Translations under genes and position numbers: made by a program
Assembly (NCBI RefSeq): GCF_001653235.2
Contig: NC_035793.1
Span: forward strand, 1,550,001-1,614,000
Direction: 5' to 3'
DNA from: Pochonia chlamydosporia 170
Lineage: Eukaryota > Ascomycota > Sordariomycetes > Hypocreales > Clavicipitaceae
Length of the DNA stretch: 64,000 bases
The notes under the pieces: model-generated
The model's database searches: none
What the model was told of the DNA's origin: nothing
What the model saw: only the letters and a program-made list of their open reading frames with translations
In this document: positions 46,033 to 57,455 of the stretch, in pieces
Layout: each line of letters starts with the position of its first letter
Numbering within the stretch: the stretch's first letter is position 1

Positions 46033-46306
46033 TCACTTTCCTTCCTTTTCATGCATACCATCTCCTCCATCATCCTGCCTCTTGATCCCATACGTCCAAC
46101 AATTTCTGTACTTGAAAGAACATCTATCCTTGTGTCCTCGCACTTGTCCACACCTCTCGCAAGGCTTCTGCATCATCGTCAGCTCAACACGATGCAGTTT
46201 CGATTTGCTCACAACGACATACCCCTTGTGTATTCGCACCATGAGTTCCTTCCGACGTGGTCTGTTCGCCTTCAGCATCCGCATTTTGTTTAGATGAGTT
46301 GTCCAT
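46033..46306 (-). CDS. Tiny spliced Cys/His-rich (zinc-knuckle-like) protein
   Basis: Two exons, 46306-46223 and 46167-46033, give 72 aa. The intron of 55 nt has a strong donor GTATGT, branch GCTGACG and acceptor GCAG, and both sides are in phase 0. The first half is polar and acidic (NADAEGEQTTSEGTHG). The second half carries KPCERCGQVRGHKDRCSF, a CX2CX5HX3C cluster close to a zinc knuckle, followed by RNCW. Neither exon stands out as a long open frame, so it is easy to miss. I do not recognise the family. Evidence is the splice signals plus the motif; the ATG is the first in exon 1 and sits in good context (caacATGg). Further upstream exons cannot be excluded. Confidence 0.55.
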
Positions 46307-46831
46307 GTTGACGACACGGTGGCGGAGACCGGACAAGCTTAGTTCGATCAGCACCCAGATGGATATGTGACTAGAAGATATCGCAAGTGGAATCTGCTTG
46401 CAGGAAGGCTTTTGTTTAAAGTTGTAGATGAATGCTCCGGGTATTGTGGTACAACGCACAAGCATGGTGATGATCAGCCCACATCCAGTCAAAGGTGACG
46501 CCACCAAATCGATTTGATGCTCACCCCGCCAAAGCCAAAATCAAGTGGCGTCTGGTGTCATTGTAAAGTAAACTACAATGTGTTGGTACCATGTCACAGC
46601 GTGCACGTGTAATAGAACTTAGGAACATGGCATACAGGATAATGGCATGCGAGAACCATTATAAACGTGGTTTATCCTTATCTATCTGCCACGAAAAAAG
46701 TAGGCAACACCAACGATGCTTGATACAAAAAGGGTCTTTAAGACAACAGCAAATAAGTCCGAATCCGACACCGGAACAATACACTATGGATGTTCCAAGA
46801 AAAACTTCCCCCAAGGTATATATCACGTAAT
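46307..46831. other. Intergenic before the GH72 gene 3' end
   Basis: About 525 bp: promoter of the small gene and 3' UTR of the GH72 gene. Nothing else seen. Confidence 0.45.
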
Positions 46832-48539
46832 TTACAGAGCAACCATACCAGCACCAACGCAGAGGGCCACCAACATGTACAGACCAACGGCAAAGTCGCC
46901 GATGGCAAAGACTCGGGCAACTGGGGCACCGTGAACAGCAAAGCTGTCGCCAGTGCTGGTAGCCTGGGCACCGCCGCCACCAACAGGGGCAGTGGCAGTA
47001 GCAGCTTTCTTGTTGATGTCGCTGGCGCTGGCCAAAGCATTGGAGCAAGAGGAGTCAGAGTTTGCAGTCTGGAGCTGAGCAGAACCATTGAAGTCGCAAG
47101 CATCCTTGGCCTTCTTCTGGCTAGTGTAGTAGGCATCGAGGACGTAGGCGAGCTTCTCCTGGTCGTTGCACATGCTGTAGGCTCCGTAGACGCCGGTGGT
47201 GGCGTTGCCGTTAATACCGACGCAAGACTCAGGGGAGGCCTTGCAGATGAAACCGAAGATATCGCCGAACTTCTTAACGGGGAGATCAGACTTAGGGACG
47301 CAAGCACGAGACTTAGCCATGCAAGAGCACAAGTTCTTATCGGGTGAGGGAGGGAGGGCCTTGTTGGCTTGCCAGTTGTCGGTCAGCTTGGGGCATTCGT
47401 TCATCTTGCCGCCAGGCTTGTAGGAGGACATCTCGACAGTCTTGGGGTCGGATTTCTTGATCTGGTTCTTGAGGGCGTCGAAATCCTTGAGCTTGGTGGC
47501 CTTGTCGCCGGTGACCTTGACCAGACCGTAGTCGTTGGCCTCCTGGTAGTACATGTAGACGATACCACCGCTGAAAACACCGGTCATGGCATCGGAGTAG
47601 AGAGCGGCAGTTTCGTCGAAAATACGGTTGGCAGCACCCTCGTTGTTGCAACCATACTCGGCAAAGAAGACGGGGACAGAGTAGTTCTCGAAGAACTTGA
47701 CCTGCTGGTCGTAGCCGGACTTCTGCATGGAGCTCTTACCGCACCAAGAGTAAATGTTGTAGCCCCAGAAATCGATGGACTCGTCGACAGTGTTGCAGTT
47801 GAAGTAGTCGGCAATCTCAGCGCGGATATCCTTGTCATCGTTGGCGGCGTAGCCAACACCGAGCCAGCGGGTGATCTTCTTGTTGTTCTTGATGTAGGCC
47901 TTGGAATCACGAACAGCGGCCTTGACGAAGGCAGAGGCACCAGTGTTGTTCTTAGCGTTGGAAACCTCGTTACCGGCGAAGAAACCGATAACGTTGGGGT
48001 ACTGAGCGAGTTCATCAATGACGGCGGTGTAACGAGCGAAGAGATCAGTGTTCCACTGAGGAGTGTCACGGTTGATGGAGTTGTCGGGCTCGCTAAGATC
48101 GGAGACAACGTAGATGCCAGCATCCTGCAACAGCTTCATGCAGGCGGCGTGGTCGGCTGTGGGGTCAATGGCATAAGTTCGGATGACATTGGTGCCGAGC
48201 TCCTTCAGGAGAGGGACGTCGCGCTTGCAAATCTTCTCGTCGGAGAGAGGGTCGACGTAGTTCTTCTTCTTGGTATCAGCTCGCTTTGAAGAAGAGCCAC
48301 CAGCACCGACTTCCTGCTGGTAAGCAATGCCCTTCATGTAGAACTGAGTTCCGTTCTTGTAAAAGAACTTGGAGCCCTGTGCGAATGCAACGGATGGAAG
48401 TGTCAGAAAGTTGTCCCTTTGTTCACACGTCTAGTAATTGGTCCACTATAGAGCATACCTTGACTTCAATAGTCTGCATCTCAGCGATGGCGCTCCCGGC
48501 GAAGGCCAGGAGGGCCAAGGAAAGCTTAGCCAGTCCCAT
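46832..48539 (-). CDS. GPI-anchored 1,3-beta-glucanosyltransferase, GH72 (Gel/Gas) with X8 domain
   Basis: Two exons, 48539-48459 and 48376-46832, give 541 aa; 82-nt intron joins EVKGSKFFYKNGTQF. Exon 1 codes a signal peptide (LAKLSLALLAFAGSAIAE). The GH72 domain has both catalytic glutamates, in GNEVSN (about 162) and FFAEYGC (about 266), and the start motif FFYKNG...YMKGIAYQ. A Cys-rich X8/CBM43 module follows (LCSCMAKSRACV, FICKASPESCVGI, YSMCNDQEKLAYVLDAYY). A Ser/Ala/Gly linker and a hydrophobic tail (GLYMLVALCVGAGMVAL) predict GPI anchoring. It elongates beta-1,3-glucan side chains in the cell wall. Confidence 0.96.
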
Positions 48540-51500
48540 TGTGATGTAGTTGCAACGGTGTAAATGCTAAGGCGTGTTTGATGCTTGTTGTTTCTTCGGT
48601 CGTTGCAAATATAAAAAGAAAAACTCTAGTGGTATGTTCAAGGAGTGTCCTGAAAGTGGTTCAAAAATGCTTTCAATCGCGTTGTGGGTAAAGGAGTGTC
48701 AGGAAAGGCTAACAAATGAGGCAGCCAACCTCTATTGGTTAAAAAAAAAAATTAGAGAGGATAAAAAGAAGAAACAGACGATGACGGAGAAAAGATCACA
48801 AAACTCAAAACAGTTCTGAGATCAGGAAACGAGTGTGGTTTTGTCTGAAGGAAGGTTGTAGGAGGAAGGAAAGAAGCAAGCACCATCCATCCAGCCAATA
48901 CGGGGCATGTGGACTAGCAGGACAAGGTTGGTGAGGTCGGCAAGGTTGGGCAGGGGGCGTGGTTCATGGGATGGAGAACAATGAAATTGGCCGACGCCAA
49001 TCCCTCTAAATGGGTTAGCAGGGTGGGAGCGAGCAGGACATTGGCTCAGGTTGCGCCAGGGTGCTGATGCAAGGTACGAGATGTCGAGGAGCAGACGAAT
49101 GGGCGTCGCAAAGTGAGACCTTGGACAGACCGCATCTCGTCGGTTCCCTTGACTGTTCTGTGCCTTGTTTGCCTCTCATTGCTTGCTTGTGCTGTCTGGT
49201 CCAGTTCATCGTTCATCCCTTGAAGCCTCGCCGTCTGCACGCCCCCATCAGCCAGTTGAGACCCAGACCTGGACTCCACTCCTCCTGGCTCCTCCTCCTG
49301 GCTCCTCCTCCTGGGCATTGCGAGGCGCAGCACTGCCACCAGGTGAAGCTTGTTTGGGCCGATCCGTCCAGGGGTAATGTCTGCCAACACCAATCTTCAT
49401 GCTGCTGTGGGCATTTCATGACTTGGATCTTCGTAGTGGCGACGGTGTGGAAGGACAAAAAGGAGGCGGTACCGTGTTTTGCTTGTCTGATTGGCACGGC
49501 GGTCGGTCACAAATCAGTCAATGCCTGCCTTCTGTATGGAGCCTCTTGAGCCTCTCTACCTGTGGTTTCGCGATGAGATCTTCACATCCTCTGGAGCGGT
49601 CTGCCGCCTTTCCGACGAGCCCTGAAACGCCAAACTCTTCGTCCATGGCTGCTCCACGGCTTCAGTCACTTTTGTTCGTCCACTCAACCACTGCATTCTT
49701 GTAGAGGTTGTCTGGTGCTGCCCTGGCATGCGGTCCGCCGCCACAAAGAACAACCTTAACCAAGGATGGTGGGGCCAAATATGGTCAGTCTTGAAACTGA
49801 GGTGCCCTGACTGCTTCATTCTGTGTTGGAAGGCAATTGTCTCTGCTTCATGGTGTTTGCATCATGGTGTTTATTTCTTGGGCTCCGTATATCAACAGTC
49901 TGTGGGCATATTCACGTGGCTCCCTTGAGATATCCATCTCTCCTTCCCGGCCAGAGACAACCTGCGATAGACGAACTGATGCATGTCCATTGATGGTGGA
50001 ATAAGGGGCTTCGTGTTCGAATGTTGTTCTCCACTCACAGATACCTTGGATTCTTGGATCCAAGAGAACTCTGAACCAGACTTCACAACCAGCAGACACA
50101 CGTGAGAAATCGCAGGAGTAAGCCGTAAGCTGTTGCCGTAAGCCTCTCTTCTCTGTTGCAAGACATCATGACATACTGCTTGACTCCCATACAGTGTCAA
50201 GACATGTCAATCCACCTTTCCCGTGATGTGCGGTTGTTTCATACCAAGCCCTTGCACGTCCTTGCAAGTCCTCATACAAAACCCAGTTTGCCGGTCCATA
50301 AAATGGTGGCGATGTGGTTACAGAATGCCAATCCGTGCCAATGTTGTTCATGAGAGATTTGCACTCACCAGAACTGTCGTCATACGCCGAGCCATCACCA
50401 TTATTAACAAGCGACACTGGAATTTTCCAAACATATGACCCAGTTCTCTATGGAACCTCAACAGGATATGCTGTTGATGCATACAAAAAAAGAAACAGAG
50501 GCTCAACTGATGACAGTCCGCCACACCGTGCAGCTTCAACTCCACCATTTGCCATCCTGTCATCCCATCAAACCCATCCAAGCCATCTGCCTTCCAAGAA
50601 TTTCTACATCGCCACTGTTTCCACCTTTCGTTATCTCCAACTCGTCTGCCTATCAAATACCAACCATGGCCGTATTCCCAGTTCTTTCCATGTCGTAGAT
50701 TCGGTACGCGTCAACTAAGCCATTCGACCAAGTCAAGTCCCTCGTCGCTCACCGTCCTTGCCCAGCCCTCAGCCCCTTTGGCCATCCGCCATGTCGCCGA
50801 CCGTCAATTTTGCAGTGTTGTTTTCTTCTCGGCAACTCTTGGCTATGGGCAAGATAGTCGACTGACCACGGTACTGGACTCCATGTCGCCCAGCTTTGCC
50901 ACGCCTGGAAGCAATTTCAAGAGATATTTCAGGCCCCAGCTTACCTGCACTTCTACCAGCTCTGAAGGCTAAGAATCTTGGCTGTTGCTTGGCCGCAACC
51001 CTATCTCATATTGAGATATCCCTAATATCCACTGACTTACACTGCAACAGTTCTTGGCTTCGAGGATGCTTGCTAGTGACTGTCGTCTCGAAATTCGTTC
51101 GATATTGGAGGCGTCCACAACGAGCTTGTTTGGTCTGTGCCGTCCCTCATCCCTGTGTAACCCAATTTCAATTTCAATCGGCGTCATGGGATTTCTTTGT
51201 TTGCCTCTGCCGCTCAACCCGTCCTGATTGCCGAGGATCCGTCTGAATATTTCTTTGGCGGTGAATGCGTCCAGTGTCTGACCCATTACCGTCCCCGGAT
51301 TTTGTAATAAACAGTCCCAACTCCATACAGGACGTAGTCCCACATGTTATGTGTCGTTTGCAGGATACTGTTTCTCCGATGAGGCTCTCTTGGATCTCGG
51401 GGAGCGTCGTAGTATCGTCCGTTGTGGTAGATTAACCGGCCCATTTTGTGAGTTTGTGGTTTTCACTTTTGAGTGTTTGCTGACGTTTTGAGTTGGCGGG

Positions 51501-52881
51501 TCGGATTACAGATTCATCACACTCACGACGTCGAAAACGCTCTATTTAAATCACAATGTCCATCCTCTTCTACCAGGCATCTGAACAGAACAAGCCATGA
51601 TCACAGGGCTGAGTAATGCCGCTGCCTCCGCTGTCACGCGCCAGTAGATGGTGGTGTGCCACAGTTAAGTTGCACAGCCGACTGATGCGCTTCACTGTCA
51701 GCCCAGCCTTATTCGCCCCCGTAATCCCATCATGTGTCGATGGTTGCTCCCATCATTGATCTGCACTGGGCATTTCTGCCTGGAGCATTGGGTACCACAA
51801 ACATTTGCCTCGTTATTGTTGCACGTGTTCATTTCAGCATCCAGCAGTAGTCTTGCGCTGCCTCGTCGACCTTTGACCCTCTTGCAGATGACGATCGTCA
51901 GCGCGTGCCGACTAGTGGGACCGGCACTCACCATCAGGGAGGCGAGCATCTCAATATCCTACATTTAAATTTCAAAGATAGTTATGCCTCTATGCGGTAC
52001 GGAAAATCTACTGGAGGTACCGCAGAGGGAAGAGACAGCTTTGCTGCGTACAGAGTCCAATGCTATTTAAATAAGTTCCTCCACCAAGACACAGCAACGT
52101 CGGTGTAGCCAAGGCCAGTTTGTTATATGATACATCCGACATGTCACAACTTACAGTGTTCTGTAGGTCTCAGGTCTTGAGCAGCACAGCCCCGATGCGA
52201 TACATCATGCATACTCAGGACTACAGTGGGGAGGTCAAAAGTATTTAAATTTTCAGAAGGTGAGATATAACGCATATCGCAGTGAGTGCTACGACATGTC
52301 GAGATGTGTTAGTGCATACTTGGACGTGGGCAAATACTTTTTACAACAGACTATAGTAAGGGGCAATGCTGTCTCTGTCTCACTAATTAATGTGGGATAT
52401 TCTTGCAGCTAAATACAATGTTCGACAAATGTATCGCATATTGCCCGGTGTACTCGAACAGCATGATTTGTATTTAAAATTGTACGACCTACACATCAGC
52501 ATGTCATTCTCAAATTTAACCGTCAGCAGGCAATGGCGGAAACCACCCAGCATTAGCTCTAATCCAGGCACAAGGTGTAAGATCAAGAATGGAAAATCGT
52601 CGTCATTTCAAATTTACGCCAGGCCCATATGCTTATTCAGTTGCTAACCATCTAATTGTTAAAAAGTCGACTTTCATATAATAAAGTTCTTCCATGACGC
52701 TTTCGAGAACCGCTTGACCTTTTCGAATTGACATTTGGCTCGTACACGCCAGGCCCCAAAGTGTCTTCCCTAAATTCGTAATATACGGCAAAAGCTTGTC
52801 CAGATTGCTCCCCGGGCTGAGAATCTCGAACATCTGATCGAGAAATTAAAAGAGACTATCTGCCCCGTGTTGAGCTGCCTA
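48540..52881. other. 4.3-kb gene-poor stretch
   Basis: The first few hundred bases are the GH72 promoter, with an A-rich stretch near 48720-48790. A 13-bp unit (ctcctcctcctgg) is repeated about three times near 49276-49312. From about 51.5 to 52.7 kb the sequence is AT-rich with four copies of ATTTAAAT (51544, 51963, 52065, 52243) and contains one copy of the repeat described below. I see no gene; open frames are short and feature-less. Confidence 0.45.
52230..52360 (+). repeat. Diverged repeat, left copy
   Basis: Shares a 20-base identical core at 52301-52320 (gagatgtgttagtgcatact) and looser similarity on both sides with 54220-54350, same orientation. Reading through the core, this copy codes RCVSAYLDVGKYF; the other codes RCVSAYYLDMSKYF, with a 3-base insertion, as if both came from an old coding sequence. 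Confidence 0.65.
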
Positions 52882-54206
52882 CTATCGCAGCACGTGCTCT
52901 GGTCCGAACGGACCGTATCTTGCACCAACCCATCCGAAGGTTCTGGGGCCAACGATATCCGAGAGGTCGACTAATACGCTTGATTTCCAGTTTGCCTTTC
53001 TTGGCGACAGACAATGGCTGAATCCAACACGCCAGAGGAATTCCAACACCGACTTCACTACGTTAGGGTCGTTGTCAGCTTCTTCCACAAACTCATAAAC
53101 AACCGCTGTGTAGTTTTTCGTCTTGTCAATCGATCGAACCATCTTATCAACTTCAATATACGGTGGGTGTAACTTCCAGGGCAAATGCTTGTACAGTTGT
53201 TCTCCCGTAAATTGTAGCCACCCGTAGCACTTTCTCAGCCGAGGTATATTGTCGGCAGAAAAATGTAGCAAATCTGCTGACTCTACCCCGATTTTCCGCT
53301 GACGAGCCTCGTCAGAAAAGGCAAGCAAGTTTTTGTCGGCATCACGCTGAGATTTGGGGTCCGGATCGAGCAGAATCGGTCCATGCTGATTGTCCGCCTT
53401 GGCTGCATCCGACACTGCCGCTTCAATCTGCTGCAACAGAGCAGCATTTTGACATTCTCTCTGAGCAGCAAAATAAAAGGGAGGGTCGGGCTCTGTCTCC
53501 CAAAACTAGGGGAGAATTAGTACTGCGGTCTTTTCTCTCTCCGTCAAAGGGCATGCCAGCAACGTACAAGCTTCAAGACATATGTCAGACCGGCATTTCC
53601 GACCCGAATTTTCCAATTATATCCGTCAAGGCCGCCGCCGAGACCTTCGCCAGTTCTGACATCGCCACCAGATTGGAGCCGTCCGATGAATGATATAGAG
53701 TCTATATCGAAAGGGAACTTTCGCAACCGCGGCCTTTTGAAGTCTTCCTTGGTGCAGCTAGGGGGACACCCAGGGTCCATGATCACTTCGTTGAGGAAGG
53801 GCACTTGCATTACTTCAAGTTGCCGTTGCCGCCTCTCGGCCATGAGCTTCATGTGCCTCTCTCTCCTCTTCTTCTCCAATGGATTTGGTCGACGGGTGCC
53901 TATTTTGTATTCCATGTCTGTACCGCAAAGCACCGAACCGTAGCTGAAGGTTGAAATGCGGCGACTTTCCAGTCTCGTGAGTCGTACCGTCTGGTACAGT
54001 CGAAGCAATGCTGAGTTGCTTGGGACAGAAGGTGTGATATATGTAGACTTCACGCTGGGTGCGTTGTGCCAGGAGGAGTCGCGTGAATTGGACCTTGGCG
54101 GCCACGGACCATTTTGACTGTCGTACAAGGGGGACGAGCGCCCTCCTACGTGAAATTTCCTTTTTCCTATCTTTTGGATTTTCTGAAGTAGTTGTTGTAA
54201 TAGCAT
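52882..54206 (-). CDS. FTA2-like (kinetochore Sim4 subunit family) protein
   Basis: Two exons, 54206-53568 and 53505-52882, give 420 aa; 62-nt intron with GTACGT, branch TACTAAT and CTAG joins TYVLKL to FWETEPDPPFY. The sequence KFPFDIDSISFIGRLQSGGD, then YVLKLFW, then AAQRECQNAALL and later KCYGWLQFTGEQLY matches the pattern of the Pfam FTA2 family, a kinase-like fold that is widely expanded in moulds with unclear function. Only one true FTA2 is kinetochore-related in fission yeast, so the name is about family, not job. The N-terminal 120 residues are basic and unlike the family. A TATA-like TATAAAT (plus 54233-54239) stands only about 30 nt before the ATG, so the real start might be further in, e.g. 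at MEYKIG. Confidence 0.6.
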
Positions 54207-54219
54207 TCAAAGCATTTAC

Positions 54220-54350
54220 AGTGGCGGCAGAAGTATTTATACTCGCAAAGGGAATTTTATATTGTAGGGTATGCGAACATATATTGAGATGTGTTAGTGC
54301 ATACTACTTGGATATGAGTAAATATTTTTACCACAGGCTGTACTTGCCCG
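54220..54350 (+). repeat. Diverged repeat, right copy
   Basis: Identical core at 54286-54305 to 52301-52320. Over the 30 bases after the core the differences are mostly C to T and G to A (gac/gat, gtg/atg, ggc/agt, tac/tat), as expected for repeat-induced point mutation in this copy. It borders the 5' end of the FTA2-like gene. Confidence 0.65.
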
Positions 54351-55082
54351 ATCTGTGCAACTTCAGTTGCTCTTATAAGTGGATTGCTGCCAAGTTGAAC
54401 TGCGATCCCATTGCCTCATGCTCGTCATCCTCTTCTTCATCGTGCGGCTCCTGCATTACCCCATCCCGGGTAACCTTTTCAAAGACCATCTCCAAATTAT
54501 TGTGAGATCTAACTCCACGTTCCGGCGTGTTTAGCCTGGAATGCTGGTGACTAATGCAGGTGTCTTCATACAAAGACATCATTGCCAGGGCGGCAAGAGC
54601 GAGTTATGCTGAATGGATCGCATCTTGGGATACGCCAAAGAATGGCCCTGTACTCGCAGTAAGATCCCAGCCCTAAACACTGCCCCTATTCTAAGTAGAA
54701 CTCGACGGTGCAATCGGATCACTCGACAACTCGGCTGGACCACTTCTAGTTGACCGTTGACAGAGCCTCTCGCAGTGACTTGGCTTGCGAAACTGAGAAT
54801 ATCGGGCTCGTCCTGGCCAAATCTATCATGATGTAATTAATGGAGTGCAAAATTGTGGGTAGCACGCAGCTTGGCTGCCAAACCTCCAAGTCGGACATTC
54901 TTGTCCGCCAGTGACTTCATAATGACCAACTCATTGACCATGATGTCATGTCCAATGCACCGACTATATAATTTAGAACCCTTAAAAGCATGTTGAGACT
55001 TTTTACTGCTGTATGTCACAATTTCAGAAGACGTTGAACTGAATTACATCAAAAACATTCAATTCTCGCAAGTTATCACAAA
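54351..55082. other. Intergenic upstream of the 55083 gene
   Basis: No gene seen. Right end carries the TATA candidate listed below. Confidence 0.45.
54965..54970 (+). promoter_or_regulatory. Possible TATA box of the 55083 gene
   Basis: TATATA in cgactatataattt, 118 nt before the ATG. A typical spacing for a strongly regulated fungal gene with a short leader. Confidence 0.4.
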
Positions 55083-55658
55083 ATGAGTTCTGTTCAAACT
55101 CGCAGTGGAGCGACAAGTGCTGGCACCAAGGTACGCATCAACCCACCGCCATATTAATCCTTCCTAAAGCAGCTCCATTAATCTAACACTCTTAAGGTTG
55201 ACGCCGGCAAAAACGCTCCAGTTACTCGCGAAGGTGCAGGCCGTGTCCCTGATGAATCCTTAGCCGCAGAGTCCTACAGAGCTGAGGGTGAATTCACCCA
55301 GAACCGCAACGCTGAACCCGATGGCCCCAATGCTGGGCCAACGGGACAGTCATCTGGTACCATGCCTCGCTCCTATGCGGGTGAGGCACCTTCATATGTC
55401 AATAACCAATACATTTCGGATAAGAACGGACCGCACGGAAAGAATCTGAAAGAAGGCGGTTTCAATGACAGAGATGTACAAGATGGCGTCAAAAAGGCAT
55501 TCAACTCAGAGCCTGGTTCTATCAACGATCCTAGCAGATTAGCAGAAGTTCAATTTGAGCAAGTCAAGGCAGCAACGCCTCGAGTGGCTTCTACTAGGGA
55601 AAGTGAGTTGAAGACTGGCACAGCATATGATGGGTTGGACCGAGATGTCAACGCTTAG
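55083..55658 (+). CDS. Small hydrophilic protein of unknown function
   Basis: Two exons, 55083-55130 and 55197-55658, give 169 aa; 66-nt intron with GTACGC, branch TCTAAC and AAG. The protein is polar, Gly/Asn/Glu-rich, without Cys or Trp, hydrophobic core or membrane segment (SYRAEGEFTQNRNAEPDGPN; DRDVQDGVKKAFNSEPGS), so it is probably disordered. Such composition recalls small stress- or conidiation-related hydrophilic proteins, but I see no family motif. A TATA box close by suggests inducible expression. The short first exon (16 codons) and clean frame across the intron support a real gene. Confidence 0.75.
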
Positions 55659-56233
55659 GGCTGGATGATGGAACTAGTAAAGAATAGTTAATGTGCAGTA
55701 TGTTACGGGAACAAAGAGATCGTTTCATGTCAAAAAGAGATGTTCTTTTATTGGGCAATACAGTGCATAATGGATCAAAAACGATTCATGTGCATTGAGG
55801 GACGCCTTTAATCTGCTGCCTGGTGCTGTGGTACCACTCTACGCCACCATCTGTGGGTGGCCAATATCATGCCAAAAAGTGCTTGTCTAGGCATCAGTTT
55901 TCAGAGGTTTAGTTATTTATCTCGGCGGGGAGGCAGGAATACTGCGTCCGACATTCTTAAATCGCACCACAGAAGGATACATCACAGCTGAAAACGATAT
56001 TGTCTATATTATGACACGTATAGTGGTGAGACCTGCTACCGAGGACCACATGGGCAATAGCATGAAGTAAGGCTCACAAGAACAAAAACAAACATAAAGA
56101 AAGCGGCTGATGAGGTTACAGCTGCGGCTTCTTGTCGTTCGTGGGCCACGTTTGCAGCTCACGGTCCCAAGGTATTCCGCAGGGGACAACCCGCAACACT
56201 TCATCAGAGATCAACTCCAAGATAGTAGCCACC
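55659..56233. other. Intergenic
   Basis: About 575 bp with the 3' flank of the previous gene. Nothing else seen. Confidence 0.45.
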
Positions 56234-56473
56234 ATGACGGATGTGTCACCAAGCAATGCGCAGATATTCCATGCTCGGCCACAGGAGGGTACAGCAGACT
56301 CTACGTTCGTGCATTCAAACAGCGATAACTCCAGACAAATACCGAAGCCATCGACCAGTTTACCGTATCCAGGGTACGTTGAAGGCGAAGAGGAACTGGC
56401 AAGACGCCGGTTAGGGGAAATGCAGCCTCAAGTGGTGCCTATGGAGTTTATAATTCGGAAATTACAAGGTTGA
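56234..56473 (+). CDS. Possible 79-aa protein, unknown function
   Basis: An ATG in a strong context (gccaccATGa) opens 79 codons. The predicted product is polar with a charged patch (YVEGEEELARRRLGEMQP) and ends MEFIIRKLQG. No domain is recognised. The frame is open upstream for another 34 codons without better evidence. Support is the start context and protein-like composition only; it could be a chance frame or the last exon of a longer gene. Confidence 0.35.
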   Translation: MTDVSPSNAQIFHARPQEGTADSTFVHSNSDNSRQIPKPSTSLPYPGYVEGEEELARRRLGEMQPQVVPMEFIIRKLQG

Positions 56474-57455
56474 CGATGTTATCGTCGGAAAGGGATATTT
56501 CGGGATCATAATGCACAGTTTGAGTGATGAAACATCGGCGGTAGCAGGCTGCCATTGAGGCGAAGGGTCCCTTGAAAGACAAGGTGGCGGGCATTGTTCA
56601 TTAAAGCAAAGGCAAAATGTTATACCCTCAGCAGTCAGACTGATTTAGACACATATAATAGACTGTGAACTCAAGTTTGTTACAGTAACTGGACAAACAC
56701 AAACAGGTGAAGTCGAATTAGAAATCCGTTGACAATTACAGGTTGGTCGCTTCCTCTAGGGTAAGCTCATCTCTCAGGGTGGCCAAAATTTTTATCAAAA
56801 TCTTATCGGGCAAGAACGGAGGCACAAAAATGACGTCAAGCTTGTGCAAGTGGCAGCCCACCAAAATTCTCAGTGACGGTGCGCAGAACAAAAAAGCGTG
56901 TAACTTCGACCGGAAGCACCGAAAAATGGTGTATCATTTGCTTTTGGCCAGGAACTCTGGTACATCTGTTGACTGCAAGGTTTTGCTTTCTTTTTTAGCC
57001 TTTACTCAGACAAAAGCCTCCTGTAACTGTGGCGACGCCGAAGGGATTTTGTGTGTGCCCTGACTAGTTCATGCCTTAGTTTGATGCCTGACATGTGTTT
57101 GAGCAATGGCATGGCGAGAGTCAGAGTCTTATCGAACCAAAAAAAATCTGGCTGCGCCCCACCATAAGAAAAATCACCCCGCCTCCATTATCTTTTTCTA
57201 CCTGCCAGGCTCTCGCCAGCGAAATCTCCATTTGGCTGTGCTACACTATTCTTGCCGCCTGGCTCACAATTTCGCAGAAAGATCAGACCCTTTCTTTTTG
57301 CTGATCTAGTAGTTGTGCTACTGTCTTCTAGACGCACGACGATATACGGCATTCGATTTCGACACCTCCCTTGAAGTCGACAATCCTTCCCTTCGCCGTT
57401 CCCGCATTTTTGTCCCTTGTTCCTTATCGTCGTTTTTCCAATCTTTACCGCCATC
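56474..57455. other. Intergenic, ARB1 promoter and leader
   Basis: About 1 kb. The last 150 nt before 57456 are T/C-rich, as in highly expressed fungal genes. No other gene seen. Confidence 0.5.

Noticed and set aside
50314..50718. 134-codon open frame in the gene desert
   Set aside because: No protein-like features or splice partners.
54059..54505. + strand frame of 148 codons overlapping the FTA2-like start
   Set aside because: Opposite strand to a gene with a well-supported intron. Only the part containing RCVSAYYLD resembles anything, namely the left repeat copy, so it is treated as a repeat remnant.
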